Positions 30,697 through 39,671 of a DNA stretch of 64,000 nucleotides are shown here, piece after piece. How positions within the stretch are numbered: position 1 is the stretch's first letter; every line of letters starts with the position of its first letter. The stretch is from Bin5 sp965261695 (GTDB lineage Bacteria > Chloroflexota > Anaerolineae > Caldilineales > Caldilineaceae), in assembly GCA_965261695.1 (NCBI GenBank), contig OZ253474.1, positions 4,650,001 to 4,714,000 on the forward strand, given 5' to 3'. A program made the translations under genes and the position numbers. A model generated the notes under the pieces. The model searched no databases. It was not told the origin of the DNA and saw nothing but the letters and a program-made list of their open reading frames with translations.

Positions 30697-32067
30697 TCAA
30701 TCCGACACGAGCCGGTATCCGCGCCCGCGCACAGTGGTGATATAGACGGGATTTGCCGGGTCCGGCTCAACTTTCTGGCGCAGGCGGCTGATCAGCTTTT
30801 CGATACGGGCATCGTCCACCTCCGGCAGGTGGTCATCCCCCCACACGCCGACGACGATCTGGTACTTGTCCAGGATCTTGTTTCGGTTCTGATTGAGCAG
30901 CTTCATCAACTGGAATTCGAGCTGGGTGAGCGTCTCGACCTGGCGGCCATTGACGAAGACTTCGCCGCGTTCATCGTCCACGTAGAGGCCGTCGGCGGCG
31001 CCGCCATCTGTCTGGTGGGTCTGAACGTATTCGGCGAAAAGCCGGCAAAATGCGCGCCGTTCGTCTTTCACCTGTTTCAGGATATGAATCTGCATGAGGC
31101 GGGCCAGTTGCCCGTCGTCGGCCTCCAAGCCGGAAAAGAGAAGGCGCAAAGTCTCCTGTTGGTCCGGCGTGCAACTGTGCCAGATTTTCTCGCTTTCGGT
31201 GTGCAGCGTCGGCTCGTGGCGCAACTGTTCGGCCACACTTCGGTGCATCATCCAGCGATCCTGTGCGCTGTGGCTGCCCCGCTCCAACGATGCAACCGCC
31301 TGTCTCAGGATGCGGCTGACGCCTTCGAGGTAACCTGGATGACCGCCCGTCCAGTGGTAGAGGAAGTCGGTATCTTCGGTGGACAGGATCACGCCGTTGC
31401 GCTCGCCAAAACTGTCGATGTAGCGCTCTACGTCGTGGCGGGGCAGGGGGCCGAGATGCCAGGGCTGATGGAAGAACAGCTCGCAGAATTCGCTGCTGTG
31501 GTCGCCGGGGCGCAAGGATGCCAGCGGCAAAACGGTCGCGGTTACGTAGGCGAGCCGGTGGCCGAAACGGTCCTTCTTGGCCCGCAGGTTGAGGAAGACG
31601 CGGGTGTCGATCTGCTGAAACGGTTCATCGAACTCATCAAACAGGAGGACCAGCTTGAACTGGGTTTTCTGCAGGGCGGCGCTCAAGGCGTTGCTAAAGC
31701 TCAGGGGCACCTGGAAGACGTTGGCCGGGGCAACCAGGGCCGCGTACGCGGTCTGCAACTCTTGATCTTGCGCCAGCAGCGGGCTGCTCTCCTGTAAACA
31801 GCGCAACACCAGTTCATAGAAACCCTGCTCGGTCATTTCCAGCATACGGTTGCAGTCGATGTACACGGGAAGAAACGAGCCGCCATCATCGCCCAACTGC
31901 TGAAGCCAGATGTCAGCGTGCGCCAGCAACCGCATCAGCGACGACTTGCCCACGTTGCTGATGCCGGTCACCTCGACGCAACGCGAGCTGGAGAGCAGTT
32001 GGATGATTCGCTCCGTGTCGGTCTGGCGCATGTAGCTGCCATCGGTCAGGCGCAAGGTTGTTGTCAT
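30697..32067 (-). CDS. AAA ATPase with C-terminal OmpR-type winged helix
   Basis: The 456-residue protein has a Walker A GISNVGKSS (residues 35-43, Lys 41), a Walker B KLVLLFDEFDEP (~138-149), a sensor-like YVTATVLPLASL and a HWTGGHPGYLEGV segment typical of STAND/AAA ATPases of the ORC/Cdc6-like ATPase_2 kind. The last ~90 residues (LYVDDERGEVFVNGRQVETL...QLEFQLMKLL...TTVRGRGYRLV) form a Trans_reg_C winged helix that binds DNA. It is probably a one-component, ATP-dependent transcription regulator. It follows the 37,332-32,153 operon after 85 bases on the same strand, so it may regulate or belong to it. Confidence 0.82.
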   Translation of the reverse strand: MTTTLRLTDGSYMRQTDTERIIQLLSSSRCVEVTGISNVGKSSLMRLLAHADIWLQQLGDDGGSFLPVYIDCNRMLEMTEQGFYELVLRCLQESSPLLAQDQELQTAYAALVAPANVFQVPLSFSNALSAALQKTQFKLVLLFDEFDEPFQQIDTRVFLNLRAKKDRFGHRLAYVTATVLPLASLRPGDHSSEFCELFFHQPWHLGPLPRHDVERYIDSFGERNGVILSTEDTDFLYHWTGGHPGYLEGVSRILRQAVASLERGSHSAQDRWMMHRSVAEQLRHEPTLHTESEKIWHSCTPDQQETLRLLFSGLEADDGQLARLMQIHILKQVKDERRAFCRLFAEYVQTHQTDGGAADGLYVDDERGEVFVNGRQVETLTQLEFQLMKLLNQNRNKILDKYQIVVGVWGDDHLPEVDDARIEKLISRLRQKVEPDPANPVYITTVRGRGYRLVSD

Positions 32068-32152
32068 AGGGCCTCCAATCGACAGGCGCCGGCCAGGCCA
32101 GCCTGTTGTCTAACGCGCAGTTTTCTCATTTTCGCCAAATTGGGTAGATGCG

Positions 32153-33451
32153 TCAACCGGAGGTGGAGCCGGGGTCGCTCTCTTGAAGGATGTCTGCCGC
32201 CAGCAGGTGCAAGGCTGCTTGCGGCGCGGCCTGACCTGCGCCGACAACGACGGGAACAAGGCCGAGCGGATCCCACCAGTGCGGAGTCGGGCGCGGCCAC
32301 TGGGCAGGCCAATCCCCGCTGACCAGGCGCAACGGCGGCCAGCCGGCCAGAATGTCGTGACGCTCTCCGGGACGCACACAGCAGATTCGCAACGCCCCGA
32401 TTCCCTGTTCGGGATTGTCGGCGGCGCCGGTTGATCGTCGCCGCTCCGCCTCTGAGGGCGGACTGGATGCCCAGACATGCAGCCAACGATCTGTGCCAGC
32501 GTACAGCCCATGCAATTCCGGTAGCTGACGATGCCACGACCAGAGACGAACCGCTTGAACGAAGGCCCATTGCGTGCTGCGCAGTTCACCGGCATGGTGA
32601 AGCCAACTGGCGATTCTTCGCATGGCAGGCATCTCCAGCGAGCGCTGCCAGTGGCGCCGCGCCAGCAGGTTGTGAAGCGCTGTGTCGCTGCGGCCGGCGG
32701 GCGCGACGAGTACATTGTCGGCCAGGGCGGCCGCGCTTCCAGCGGTGCGGCCATGCCAATATACCAGCGCGGCGTCGGCTGACTGGCCGTTGCCGGCGAA
32801 GCAGAAGAGCGGCCGGTCTGCGGGCGGCAACCGGACGGCGGCGTCGATTACAAGGCGGCTCATCGCCAGGACCTGCTGCTGGCTGTGCCGGGCCATTTCT
32901 TCGTATCCGCCGACGATCAGGACGACATCAGGACGCAGCGTTTCCAGTTCCCTTGCCAGATCGCCGGCGCTGCGGCGGGGGTTGTGGCGGTACGTGGCGA
33001 CCGGGCTGCAGAGCGCGCCGGCAAGCGCGTCCCTGCCGGCGCGAAGGCTGGCGCCGCCGGACAAGCCCGCCATCCACACGCGCTGCGGCGAGAGCAGATC
33101 GGCCACCGCGACCGCCTGGCCGACTCCATCGACCAGGGCAGGGTCGGATGCGTGCAGGCGGGGGCGGTCCTCTTTGGCATCCCAGAGCGAAATACTGAAC
33201 TGGCTCTCCAGCTTGTTGACGGCCCGTACCAGCGCGGCAACGCTGTCACCGGGGCCGGCGTCCGCCAGCAGTTCCACCGACTGCCATCCGACCATTCGGT
33301 AGATCTCTTCCACCGGTTCGATCAGGACAGCGGTCGCACGCCGCGGCTCCGCGCCGAGCGCCAGAATGCTCTTGGGAGCGTAATCTGCGAGGGAAGCCGC
33401 CTGAAGCCGGCGACCCGGAGCTTGCCCCGACTGGATAGAGGATGCGTTCAT
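32153..33451 (-). CDS. Glutamate mutase L (MutL)-like protein
   Basis: The 432-residue protein has repeated phosphate-loop-like stretches of the MutL/ASKHA type (ILALGAEPRRATAVLIEP; DVVLIVGGYEEM; DNVLVAPAGRS). MutL is a chaperone or reactivase-like protein next to glutamate mutase in clostridia, but no mutase gene is here. In the N-terminal strand the usual D-x-G is replaced by LGAEP, so ATPase function may be lost. The ATG at 33451 overlaps the preceding membrane gene by ATGA. It is the last gene of the coupled operon. Confidence 0.6.
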   Translation of the reverse strand: MNASSIQSGQAPGRRLQAASLADYAPKSILALGAEPRRATAVLIEPVEEIYRMVGWQSVELLADAGPGDSVAALVRAVNKLESQFSISLWDAKEDRPRLHASDPALVDGVGQAVAVADLLSPQRVWMAGLSGGASLRAGRDALAGALCSPVATYRHNPRRSAGDLARELETLRPDVVLIVGGYEEMARHSQQQVLAMSRLVIDAAVRLPPADRPLFCFAGNGQSADAALVYWHGRTAGSAAALADNVLVAPAGRSDTALHNLLARRHWQRSLEMPAMRRIASWLHHAGELRSTQWAFVQAVRLWSWHRQLPELHGLYAGTDRWLHVWASSPPSEAERRRSTGAADNPEQGIGALRICCVRPGERHDILAGWPPLRLVSGDWPAQWPRPTPHWWDPLGLVPVVVGAGQAAPQAALHLLAADILQESDPGSTSG

Positions 33452-34338
33452 GGGCCGCCTCCACGCAGGGCCGCCAACAGCAGTTGCCAGAGTTCGAGGC
33501 GGGGAACTTCAAACAGGAAGTAGTCCAGCCGGGCCAAGACGAGCGCAAAGCGGGCCGCGATCAGGCGGGCGAAGATTATGCCTGCCGCCAACCACAACGC
33601 GCGGCGTCCCACTCCTTCCCAAACGGCCATCAATCTGCCGATAAGCGCGCTGCGGAGAACTGCCAAGCCTTCTGCGGAGATCTCAGATTGATGAACGCGG
33701 GGCACCGGCGTTGGCGCGCGGCGCGCTTTGTCAGTGTCGTCGGCGCGGCCGGTGTGCAGGTGGATGAGGACGCCGCCGGTAATCAGCAGTGTTAAGAATC
33801 TGAGCAGCCACATCGTCTGCCCTACGGCGGCGCCGCTGTCCGGCGCCGTCAGGGTGGCCGCCTGCGGGGATGCCAGCGCAGCCGAGAGCTGGGGCAAAAC
33901 TGTTCCCTGCAGAGCGCCGCTCAAACCGACGCCCAGACCGACGCCGCCCAGGATGGCCGCCGGGATCACGGCCAGCAGTCGCAGTATCCGGCGCCAACTG
34001 CGCTTTTGGGGCGGTCTGAACAACAGATCCACGCCTCCTACCCACATCAACAAGCCCAGCAGGAGCGGTAACAGGCTTTGGAAGAAGCCCGGCTCCTGTA
34101 AGGAGAGCCATGACAGCGGATCTGCGACCAAGGGTGCGAAGAGCCGCGGCCACAGGACGTTGCGCCAAACGAGGACGGCCAAGTAGCCCAGACCGGCGCC
34201 GACCAGTACGTACTGCGCCAGGCGGGCAAGAAAATTGTCGCGGATCAGATAGCTGCCGATTGCCAGGGAGATGAGGAAACCCAGCACAGGACCGGCAGCG
34301 CGCAGCGCGTCAGGCAGACCGCTACTGAACGAACTCAA
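33448..34338 (-). CDS. Multi-span membrane protein, coupled to zinc-ribbon protein
   Basis: The 296-residue protein has six to eight hydrophobic helices (for example AAGPVLGFLISLAIGSYLI, LLPLLLGLLMWVGGVDLLF, AVIPAAILGGVGLGVGLSGA, LLRFLTLLITGGVLIHL, ALWLAAGIIFARLIAARFAL). The start is TTG 34338, which overlaps the upstream stop (CCTTGA) and has GGAGG six bases before it; a longer GTG/ATG start upstream lacks a site. The function is unknown; context suggests an envelope complex with the neighbouring membrane and zinc-ribbon proteins. Confidence 0.7.
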   Translation of the reverse strand: MSSFSSGLPDALRAAGPVLGFLISLAIGSYLIRDNFLARLAQYVLVGAGLGYLAVLVWRNVLWPRLFAPLVADPLSWLSLQEPGFFQSLLPLLLGLLMWVGGVDLLFRPPQKRSWRRILRLLAVIPAAILGGVGLGVGLSGALQGTVLPQLSAALASPQAATLTAPDSGAAVGQTMWLLRFLTLLITGGVLIHLHTGRADDTDKARRAPTPVPRVHQSEISAEGLAVLRSALIGRLMAVWEGVGRRALWLAAGIIFARLIAARFALVLARLDYFLFEVPRLELWQLLLAALRGGGP

Positions 34339-35738
34339 GGTTTCCTCCGTGCGGTCAATCCCGCCAGATTGCCAAGGGCGATCGTGACGAGCAGTATGCC
34401 GAACCCCCAATTCTGGCCGCTGATCTGACGCCCCGACCGGTTTTGTTCGGTGATGTCTTCAGCGCGCTCAGATCGGCGTTGATAGGCCATGCCGCCGTCC
34501 CAGCCGCTGACCAGACCCGACAGCTGTCCGCTGTGCAGATAGGGGCGCAGGCCGGTGTCGACAACCGCGCTTGTTACCGCGATCACGGTCCCGTTGTTGA
34601 GCGGCTGCACCTGCTCCAGCCAGCGCCGGACATCCTCGGCGCGGGCGGCGATTACCAGGTTCAGTACGGCGCCGGCCGTCTCCAGACTGGCAACGGTGAA
34701 GCGATCCTTGAGGTCGACGCGGCGGGGGTCGATCGGCAGAGTCTGCGCCGGCGCGACGCCCAGCAGCGGGAGCGAGGCGGCTCCACCGGGGAGAAAGCCT
34801 CCTTCGATAATCACATTGTTCGTGATCTGGGAGCGGGTCGGCCGCCGAATGGCTTCCTCCGCGTCTGCGATCAGGCGACGGGCTGTGGCCGGGCCGCCTG
34901 GCAGCTGGCTGACAACGATCAGCCTCGCTTTTCTGCGCAGCAGATGTTCGATCACAGGCTGGGCGACGAGGTCCATTTCGCCGGCGGTCGCCGGGTCGTA
35001 GGCCCAGTTCACAAGGACAATGCTGTTGGGGGACAAAGATTCGATCTGCTGATAGGCCTGCAGCAGACCCGGCAGGGCGTGCGGTCCTGCTCCAGCGGCG
35101 GGCGCCTGCACATCCCCGCGCAGCGCCGCGATCAGGCCAAGCAGCAGGAGCCACTCAAGCCAGCGCTGCCGCTGCAGGCCGCGCCCGACCGGCGTGGACT
35201 CGCTTGCGCCCCGGGCCGAGTCAGGGGCCGCCCTTTCTGCCAGCCGAATGTCTGCCGCGAACAGATCGCGCAGTTGGCGGCGTTCTTCCTCATTTACTTC
35301 CGGGGAAAGGGAATGCGGCGCGTCGCCCTGCGACTGCGACGCACCGGCGCCAGCAGTGGCGAAGGCGAGCGGATCGGCGGGTTCGAGAAGGCCGGGCATG
35401 TCGCCGAGCAGTGGCTCTGGTTGAACCGTATCTTGAAGAGGTGACCCGTCCTGGCCCGCATCCTGGTCATCGTCGTCCTCTTCGTCAGGGGGAGAGGGCC
35501 ATGTCCTGGAGTAGGCATGTTCGGTCGGACTCGGCGCGGGGTCTTGTGTTGCGTTCTCTTCTCTGGGTCGCGTGCTTTCACTTTCTCTGTCTGCGCCAGC
35601 TTCTCCTGGCGCTTCTGAAGGTCGGCCTACCGGTTTGGGCGGCGGCGGTCTGCGGGTGAGAACTGTGCCGCATTGGTCGCAGAACCGGGCAGCATCCGGG
35701 TTGCTGTAACCGCAGTGTGGACAGTCGAACATCGGCAT
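34335..35738 (-). CDS. Zinc-ribbon membrane protein with large central domain
   Basis: From ATG 35738 (467 residues) it begins MPMFDCPHCGYSNPDAARFC and has a four-Cys zinc ribbon (CPHC...CDQC). A Pro/Glu-rich disordered region (~30-150), a membrane helix (WLEWLLLLGLIAAL, ~190), an extracellular-looking alpha/beta domain (IVLVNWAYDPATAGEMDLVA...RLIVVSQLPGGPATARRLIA) and a final membrane helix (GILLVTIALGNLAGL) follow. A TTG at 35768 would add ten residues. The Rossmann-like domain resembles sugar- or peptide-binding folds, but no family is named. It sits between two membrane protein genes. Confidence 0.7.
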   Translation of the reverse strand: MPMFDCPHCGYSNPDAARFCDQCGTVLTRRPPPPKPVGRPSEAPGEAGADRESESTRPREENATQDPAPSPTEHAYSRTWPSPPDEEDDDDQDAGQDGSPLQDTVQPEPLLGDMPGLLEPADPLAFATAGAGASQSQGDAPHSLSPEVNEEERRQLRDLFAADIRLAERAAPDSARGASESTPVGRGLQRQRWLEWLLLLGLIAALRGDVQAPAAGAGPHALPGLLQAYQQIESLSPNSIVLVNWAYDPATAGEMDLVAQPVIEHLLRRKARLIVVSQLPGGPATARRLIADAEEAIRRPTRSQITNNVIIEGGFLPGGAASLPLLGVAPAQTLPIDPRRVDLKDRFTVASLETAGAVLNLVIAARAEDVRRWLEQVQPLNNGTVIAVTSAVVDTGLRPYLHSGQLSGLVSGWDGGMAYQRRSERAEDITEQNRSGRQISGQNWGFGILLVTIALGNLAGLTARRKP

Positions 35739-35824
35739 TGGCGGCGCGATCTCCAGGTCAGAATGCAACGAATGGCAGCTGAGGGCAGACAGATGCGAGC
35801 GCGGATGAGTTCATCTTATGCGGG

Positions 35825-36454
35825 CTATCCTGCGCTTTTTGTGATCAGGCGGAGGCCGATAATCATGACAGCCAGGGCGCTCCCCAGCAGGACCCCGCGC
35901 ATCGCAGCCATCACCGGCCAGTTCAGAAGCCAGTCGAGCAGGTCGATAAGGGCGCCTGGCAGGAGTTGATAGCCAAAGGGCGTCTGCACCATCAACATCA
36001 GCAGCGCGCCGGCCAAAATCCAAAGGCCGCCCGGTCGGTCGATGCGGAGATAGTGATAGGCGGCGCTCAGCAGGAAAAAGCCGGTCAGCGCGTAGAGCGT
36101 TGCCTGTCCCGGCGCCAAAATTGCGTCAAATACCCATTCTGCCAGCGGCCCAGCCGATCCGTCAGCTGGTGTGACGCCAGCTCCGAAAACGAGAGCGAAA
36201 ACGATCAGCAGCAGCAGACTCAAGAGCCATTCCCTCTGTCCGCGCTGAACGCGCAGGAGGTGGAACCATAGGGCATTGACGATGCCCAGCAGCAGCGCGA
36301 ACGCCCCCAGGAGCAGCGCCCAACCATAGAGTGTCGATGCCAGGGCAGCCGGTGCGACCGCCAAATGGAAGCGGGCCGCAATGACGAAGCATGCGCTTGC
36401 CAGCGCAATCAGGAGACCGATTCGGTTTGACCAACCGGAGCGGGAAGAGAACAC
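35825..36454 (-). CDS. Multi-span membrane protein, 209 residues
   Basis: It has six predicted helices (IGLLIALASACFVIAARFHL; LYGWALLLGAFALLLGIVNA; LLSLLLLIVFALVFGAGVTP; ALTGFFLLSAAYHYL; WILAGALLMLMVQTPFG; VLLGSALAVMIIGLRLI). No family is recognised. It begins six bases after the stop of the upstream gene (36461), which indicates one transcript. Confidence 0.7.
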   Translation of the reverse strand: MFSSRSGWSNRIGLLIALASACFVIAARFHLAVAPAALASTLYGWALLLGAFALLLGIVNALWFHLLRVQRGQREWLLSLLLLIVFALVFGAGVTPADGSAGPLAEWVFDAILAPGQATLYALTGFFLLSAAYHYLRIDRPGGLWILAGALLMLMVQTPFGYQLLPGALIDLLDWLLNWPVMAAMRGVLLGSALAVMIIGLRLITKSAG

Positions 36455-36460
36455 TGACCG

Positions 36461-37054
36461 TTATCCCAAAAGTGCAGCGATGAGGAGAGCGAGCGCCAGC
36501 AGCCCACCGGCCCACCGCTCTACCTTGTGCAACCAGTCATCGGCCGGGGACGCGCTGCGCTTGAGCATGAATTCGTCTGCGAGCAGGGTTGGCGCAACCA
36601 GTTCGATTTCCGCGCCTTCATCGCCGGGCGCCGCCGCCGGCGACGAGGACCAATCCAGCCCGGGGGGCAACGTGCCGCTGTCGCGATGATGGGTTACGAT
36701 GTTGAGCGTCGCGGCGTATAGCGCGCTGTCACCGCCAGCATAGAGTACCATGCGCCCGCTGTCGTCGACACCTTCGAACTGGATGTCGGAGCGCCTCTCG
36801 ATTGCCGTATCGGGCCGCCATACGAGCGTCGCCAGCAACCAGAGCCAGCCGTCACCGGCGGCGATGACAATCGGATTCTGCGGCCCCAGGTTCTGGCGGG
36901 CGACACGGGCCAATGCGAGCAGATTCAGGCAGCTTTGCTGAAATCCTGAATCGAGTCCGAGCGTCAACAGAGGCGTTTCGCCGTGTTCGATTGCCGTATC
37001 TGCCAACGTTCGCCATGCCGATGCCAACCGTTCCGGGTCTGTGTAGATGCTCAT
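36461..37054 (-). CDS. Hypothetical protein with C-terminal membrane anchor
   Basis: The 197-residue protein has a soluble N-terminal domain (TLGLDSGFQQSCLNLLALAR...NPIVIAAGDGWLWLLATLVW...GRMVLYAGGDSALYAATLNI), an acidic linker and one C-terminal helix (AGGLLALALLIAALLG). The ATG overlaps the upstream gene stop by ATGA. It could be a tail-anchored cytoplasmic protein. No homologue is named. Confidence 0.7.
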   Translation of the reverse strand: MSIYTDPERLASAWRTLADTAIEHGETPLLTLGLDSGFQQSCLNLLALARVARQNLGPQNPIVIAAGDGWLWLLATLVWRPDTAIERRSDIQFEGVDDSGRMVLYAGGDSALYAATLNIVTHHRDSGTLPPGLDWSSSPAAAPGDEGAEIELVAPTLLADEFMLKRSASPADDWLHKVERWAGGLLALALLIAALLG

Positions 37055-37332
37055 GAGTCGGCCTCGCGCCCGCGGCGCCGTCGACCGTCTTGCTGCGGTA
37101 GGCGCGCCAGGCGTTCAGTCAATATGTCAAGGGCGGCCGGCTGTGAGAGCAGTTCGCCCCAGGCTCGCGGCCCATCTGCGCCGAGTAACGCGGCAAGAGG
37201 CTGCAACACCAGTAACGTCTGTCCCAGGACGAAGGCAAGGGGCCGATGACCGGCTAGGAACAGAAGCGCAGGCATAACCATCTGGCGTTGTCGAATTGCT
37301 TCAACCACTTCGTCAACCGCGTCGTCAGACAT
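37051..37332 (-). CDS. Small hypothetical protein, first gene of the coupled operon
   Basis: The 93-residue protein (MSDDAVDEVVEAIRQRQMVM) has a moderately hydrophobic centre (PALLFLAGHRPLAFVLGQTL) and a strongly basic C-terminus (LPQQDGRRRRGREADS). It overlaps the next gene by ATGA. It is divergent from the sugar isomerase gene across 206 bases, which should contain both promoters; I see no consensus pair there. Confidence 0.6.
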   Translation of the reverse strand: MSDDAVDEVVEAIRQRQMVMPALLFLAGHRPLAFVLGQTLLVLQPLAALLGADGPRAWGELLSQPAALDILTERLARLPQQDGRRRRGREADS

Positions 37333-37538
37333 AGAGATGAGCCATCCCTTCCAAATTCGAGACAGCGCGTATGCGCCGAATGGGACATGCGCAGAATTTT
37401 ACCACAGCGCGGCTTTGTCGCCAGACAATGTTGAGCTTCAGCAGCGACCCGGCGATTTGCGAACGCAAGGCACTCGTTGTTTACTTGATTCCCGGAAGCG
37501 TGCAATCACCAAACCGAACTTTCTTCAGGAGACGACGA

Positions 37539-38312
37539 ATGAACCGGAACCTACTTGCCGCACAGTTGTTCACCGTGCGCGACTATACGAAGACAGTGGA
37601 AGGATTTGCCGACGCGATAGTCAGGGTCAAAGCGATCGGATACACGGCGGCGCAGGTGTCGGCGATTGGCCCGTTCCCGCCGGCGGAAGTTAAGAAGATC
37701 TGCGACGATCATGGCATCACGATTGTGAACACGCACATCGCCTGGCCGCGTTTGCAGGAGGAGATCTCTGCGGTCATCGACGAGCATCACCTCTGGCAGT
37801 GCCGGCATGTGGCGGTGGGTAGTATGCCGCGCCACTTCATTGAGGCGGGTGAGGAGGGCATTCGACAGTTCGCGTCAGAGGCGTCCGAGGTGGGGCGCAC
37901 GCTGCACGAGGCCGGGCTGACCTTCAGTTACCACAATCACAGCTTCGAATTCATCCGTTACGGCGACAAGTGCGGGCTGGAGATTCTCTTCGACGAGACG
38001 GATCCCCGCTATCTGCAGGCGGAGCTGGACACGTACTGGATCCAGTTCGGGGGCGGCGACGTGTGCGACTGGATTTTGCGCCTCAAGGACCGCATGCCGG
38101 TCGTCCATTTCAAAGATATGGCGATGGTCGGCTGGCGCGATCAGGTGATGAAAGAGGTGGGCGAGGGCAACCTGAACTGGCCGGGAATCCTAGACGCCTG
38201 CCAAAAGGCGAATGTCGAATGGTATGCCGTGGAGCAGGACATCTGCCCCGGCGACCCCTTCGAGAGCCTGGCGATCAGCTACCGCAACCTGGCGAAAATG
38301 GGCCTGTCCTGA
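37539..38312 (+). CDS. Sugar phosphate isomerase/epimerase (xylose isomerase-like TIM barrel)
   Basis: The 257-residue AP_endonuc_2-fold protein starts MNRNLLAAQLFTVRDYTKTV (ATG 37539, AGGAG eight bases before). Metal-binding positions are visible in FSYHNHSFEF (His), AELDTYWIQFGG (Asp), PVVHFKDM (His) and WYAVEQD (Glu). Enzymes of this family isomerise sugars or inositols. It heads a same-strand cluster with two Gfo/Idh/MocA dehydrogenases and a PhyH dioxygenase, a grouping usually used for breakdown of unusual sugars or polyols. Confidence 0.87.
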   Translation: MNRNLLAAQLFTVRDYTKTVEGFADAIVRVKAIGYTAAQVSAIGPFPPAEVKKICDDHGITIVNTHIAWPRLQEEISAVIDEHHLWQCRHVAVGSMPRHFIEAGEEGIRQFASEASEVGRTLHEAGLTFSYHNHSFEFIRYGDKCGLEILFDETDPRYLQAELDTYWIQFGGGDVCDWILRLKDRMPVVHFKDMAMVGWRDQVMKEVGEGNLNWPGILDACQKANVEWYAVEQDICPGDPFESLAISYRNLAKMGLS

Positions 38313-38509
38313 GCTGGTTCGCGCCTCTTGTTCGCGCTCCGGCGGCATGATACAATCGCGCAATCAAGGTACTGCAACGACACAGGTAGGCTGGGAGTTA
38401 CGGGCATCGGCGCGAGCGGCGGGTTGGGGGCGACAGCAGTTCTTGCTTGAGCACTCCTTGACGCTGTCCCAGGGCAAATCGACACTCACACCAAGGCGGG
38501 AACTTCGCA

Positions 38510-39619
38510 ATGAGCGGCACAGTACGTTTGGGAATTATCGGCACCGGCAGCATTTCGATTCGCGGGCTGCTGCCGCATCTGACGATGGAGGACGTGCAGG
38601 ACCGGGTCAACGTCACCGCGGTATGCGACCCGGTTGTGGAGAGGGCCGAGGCAGCGGCGGCCAAGTTCGGCGTGCCCCACCATTACGCGAGCGCGGAAGA
38701 GTTATTGGAGTCCGGCACGGTCGACGCGGTTTCGATTGCGTCGCCGATCGGCTTTCACTACGAGCAGGGGATGCAGTGCGTGGAGGCCGGCATGCACGTC
38801 CATATAAACAAGTCGATGACGACAACCGTGGACGAGGCCGATGCGTTAATCGCGGCGGCGGCGTCAAAAGGCGTCAAGCTGGTCTCCTGCCCCGGCGAGA
38901 TGCTGCGGCCCCGCCATCTACGCATCAAGGAGATGATCCAAGAGGGCGTGCTGGGGACGCTGACGTGGGCGGTTACCGGCGCGGCATTTGGCCGCTACCA
39001 TGAGAACGAGCCCGTGCGGGGCGGCGACGATCCGCTCACAAATGTCAATCCTGCCTGGTATTTCCGCAAGCCCGGCGGCGGTCCGCTCTACGACATGACG
39101 GTCTACGGCCTGCACGCGATGACGGGGATTCTCGGGCCGGCGAAAGCGGTTACGGCGTTTTCGGGCGTGCGCGTGAAGGAGCGGGAGTTCTACGGCCAGA
39201 TGCTGCAGACGGATATGGACGACAACACCCTGATGGTGCTTGATTTTGGCAACAGTCTGTTCGCATTCGTATACGGCGTTGCAGCGGGCGGACTTCCCGG
39301 CATGGACCGTCCGCTGATTTTTGGCACAAAGGGAGTTATCAACGGCGGCCTGCTGAACGGAGAACCGTTCGACTATCCGGGCCGGGAAATAGATGAGGAG
39401 TACGGAACGCAAACCGCGCTGCCACACGCGCTGGGCGCGCACCGGGATGTGGAGGAGGCGCACGTCTTCGAGGATGTTATGCAGTTGGTGGACTGGATAC
39501 GCGAGGACATCCCGACGACGTCGACCGCGGAACACGCCCGCCATGTTATCGAAATTTTCGACAGCGGCTACCGTTCTGCGGAGTCGGGGACGGCGCAGCA
39601 GTTGCGGACGGTCTTTTAG
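38510..39619 (+). CDS. Gfo/Idh/MocA-family oxidoreductase
   Basis: The 369-residue protein has an N-terminal Rossmann domain (GIIGTGSISIRG, residues 8-19; VTAVCDPV) and an alpha/beta C-terminal domain. The family EKP motif is replaced by HINKSMTTTVDEA; the catalytic Lys is retained in NKS. NAD(P)-dependent oxidation of a sugar or cyclitol is expected. The ATG at 38510 has only a weak GGGA upstream. It is 197 bases after the isomerase gene and could have its own promoter. Confidence 0.85.
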   Translation: MSGTVRLGIIGTGSISIRGLLPHLTMEDVQDRVNVTAVCDPVVERAEAAAAKFGVPHHYASAEELLESGTVDAVSIASPIGFHYEQGMQCVEAGMHVHINKSMTTTVDEADALIAAAASKGVKLVSCPGEMLRPRHLRIKEMIQEGVLGTLTWAVTGAAFGRYHENEPVRGGDDPLTNVNPAWYFRKPGGGPLYDMTVYGLHAMTGILGPAKAVTAFSGVRVKEREFYGQMLQTDMDDNTLMVLDFGNSLFAFVYGVAAGGLPGMDRPLIFGTKGVINGGLLNGEPFDYPGREIDEEYGTQTALPHALGAHRDVEEAHVFEDVMQLVDWIREDIPTTSTAEHARHVIEIFDSGYRSAESGTAQQLRTVF

Positions 39620-39671
39620 TGGTTGAGCGGCCCTGGATAGCGGAAACTGAATACTCTCTAGAGAGACATCT

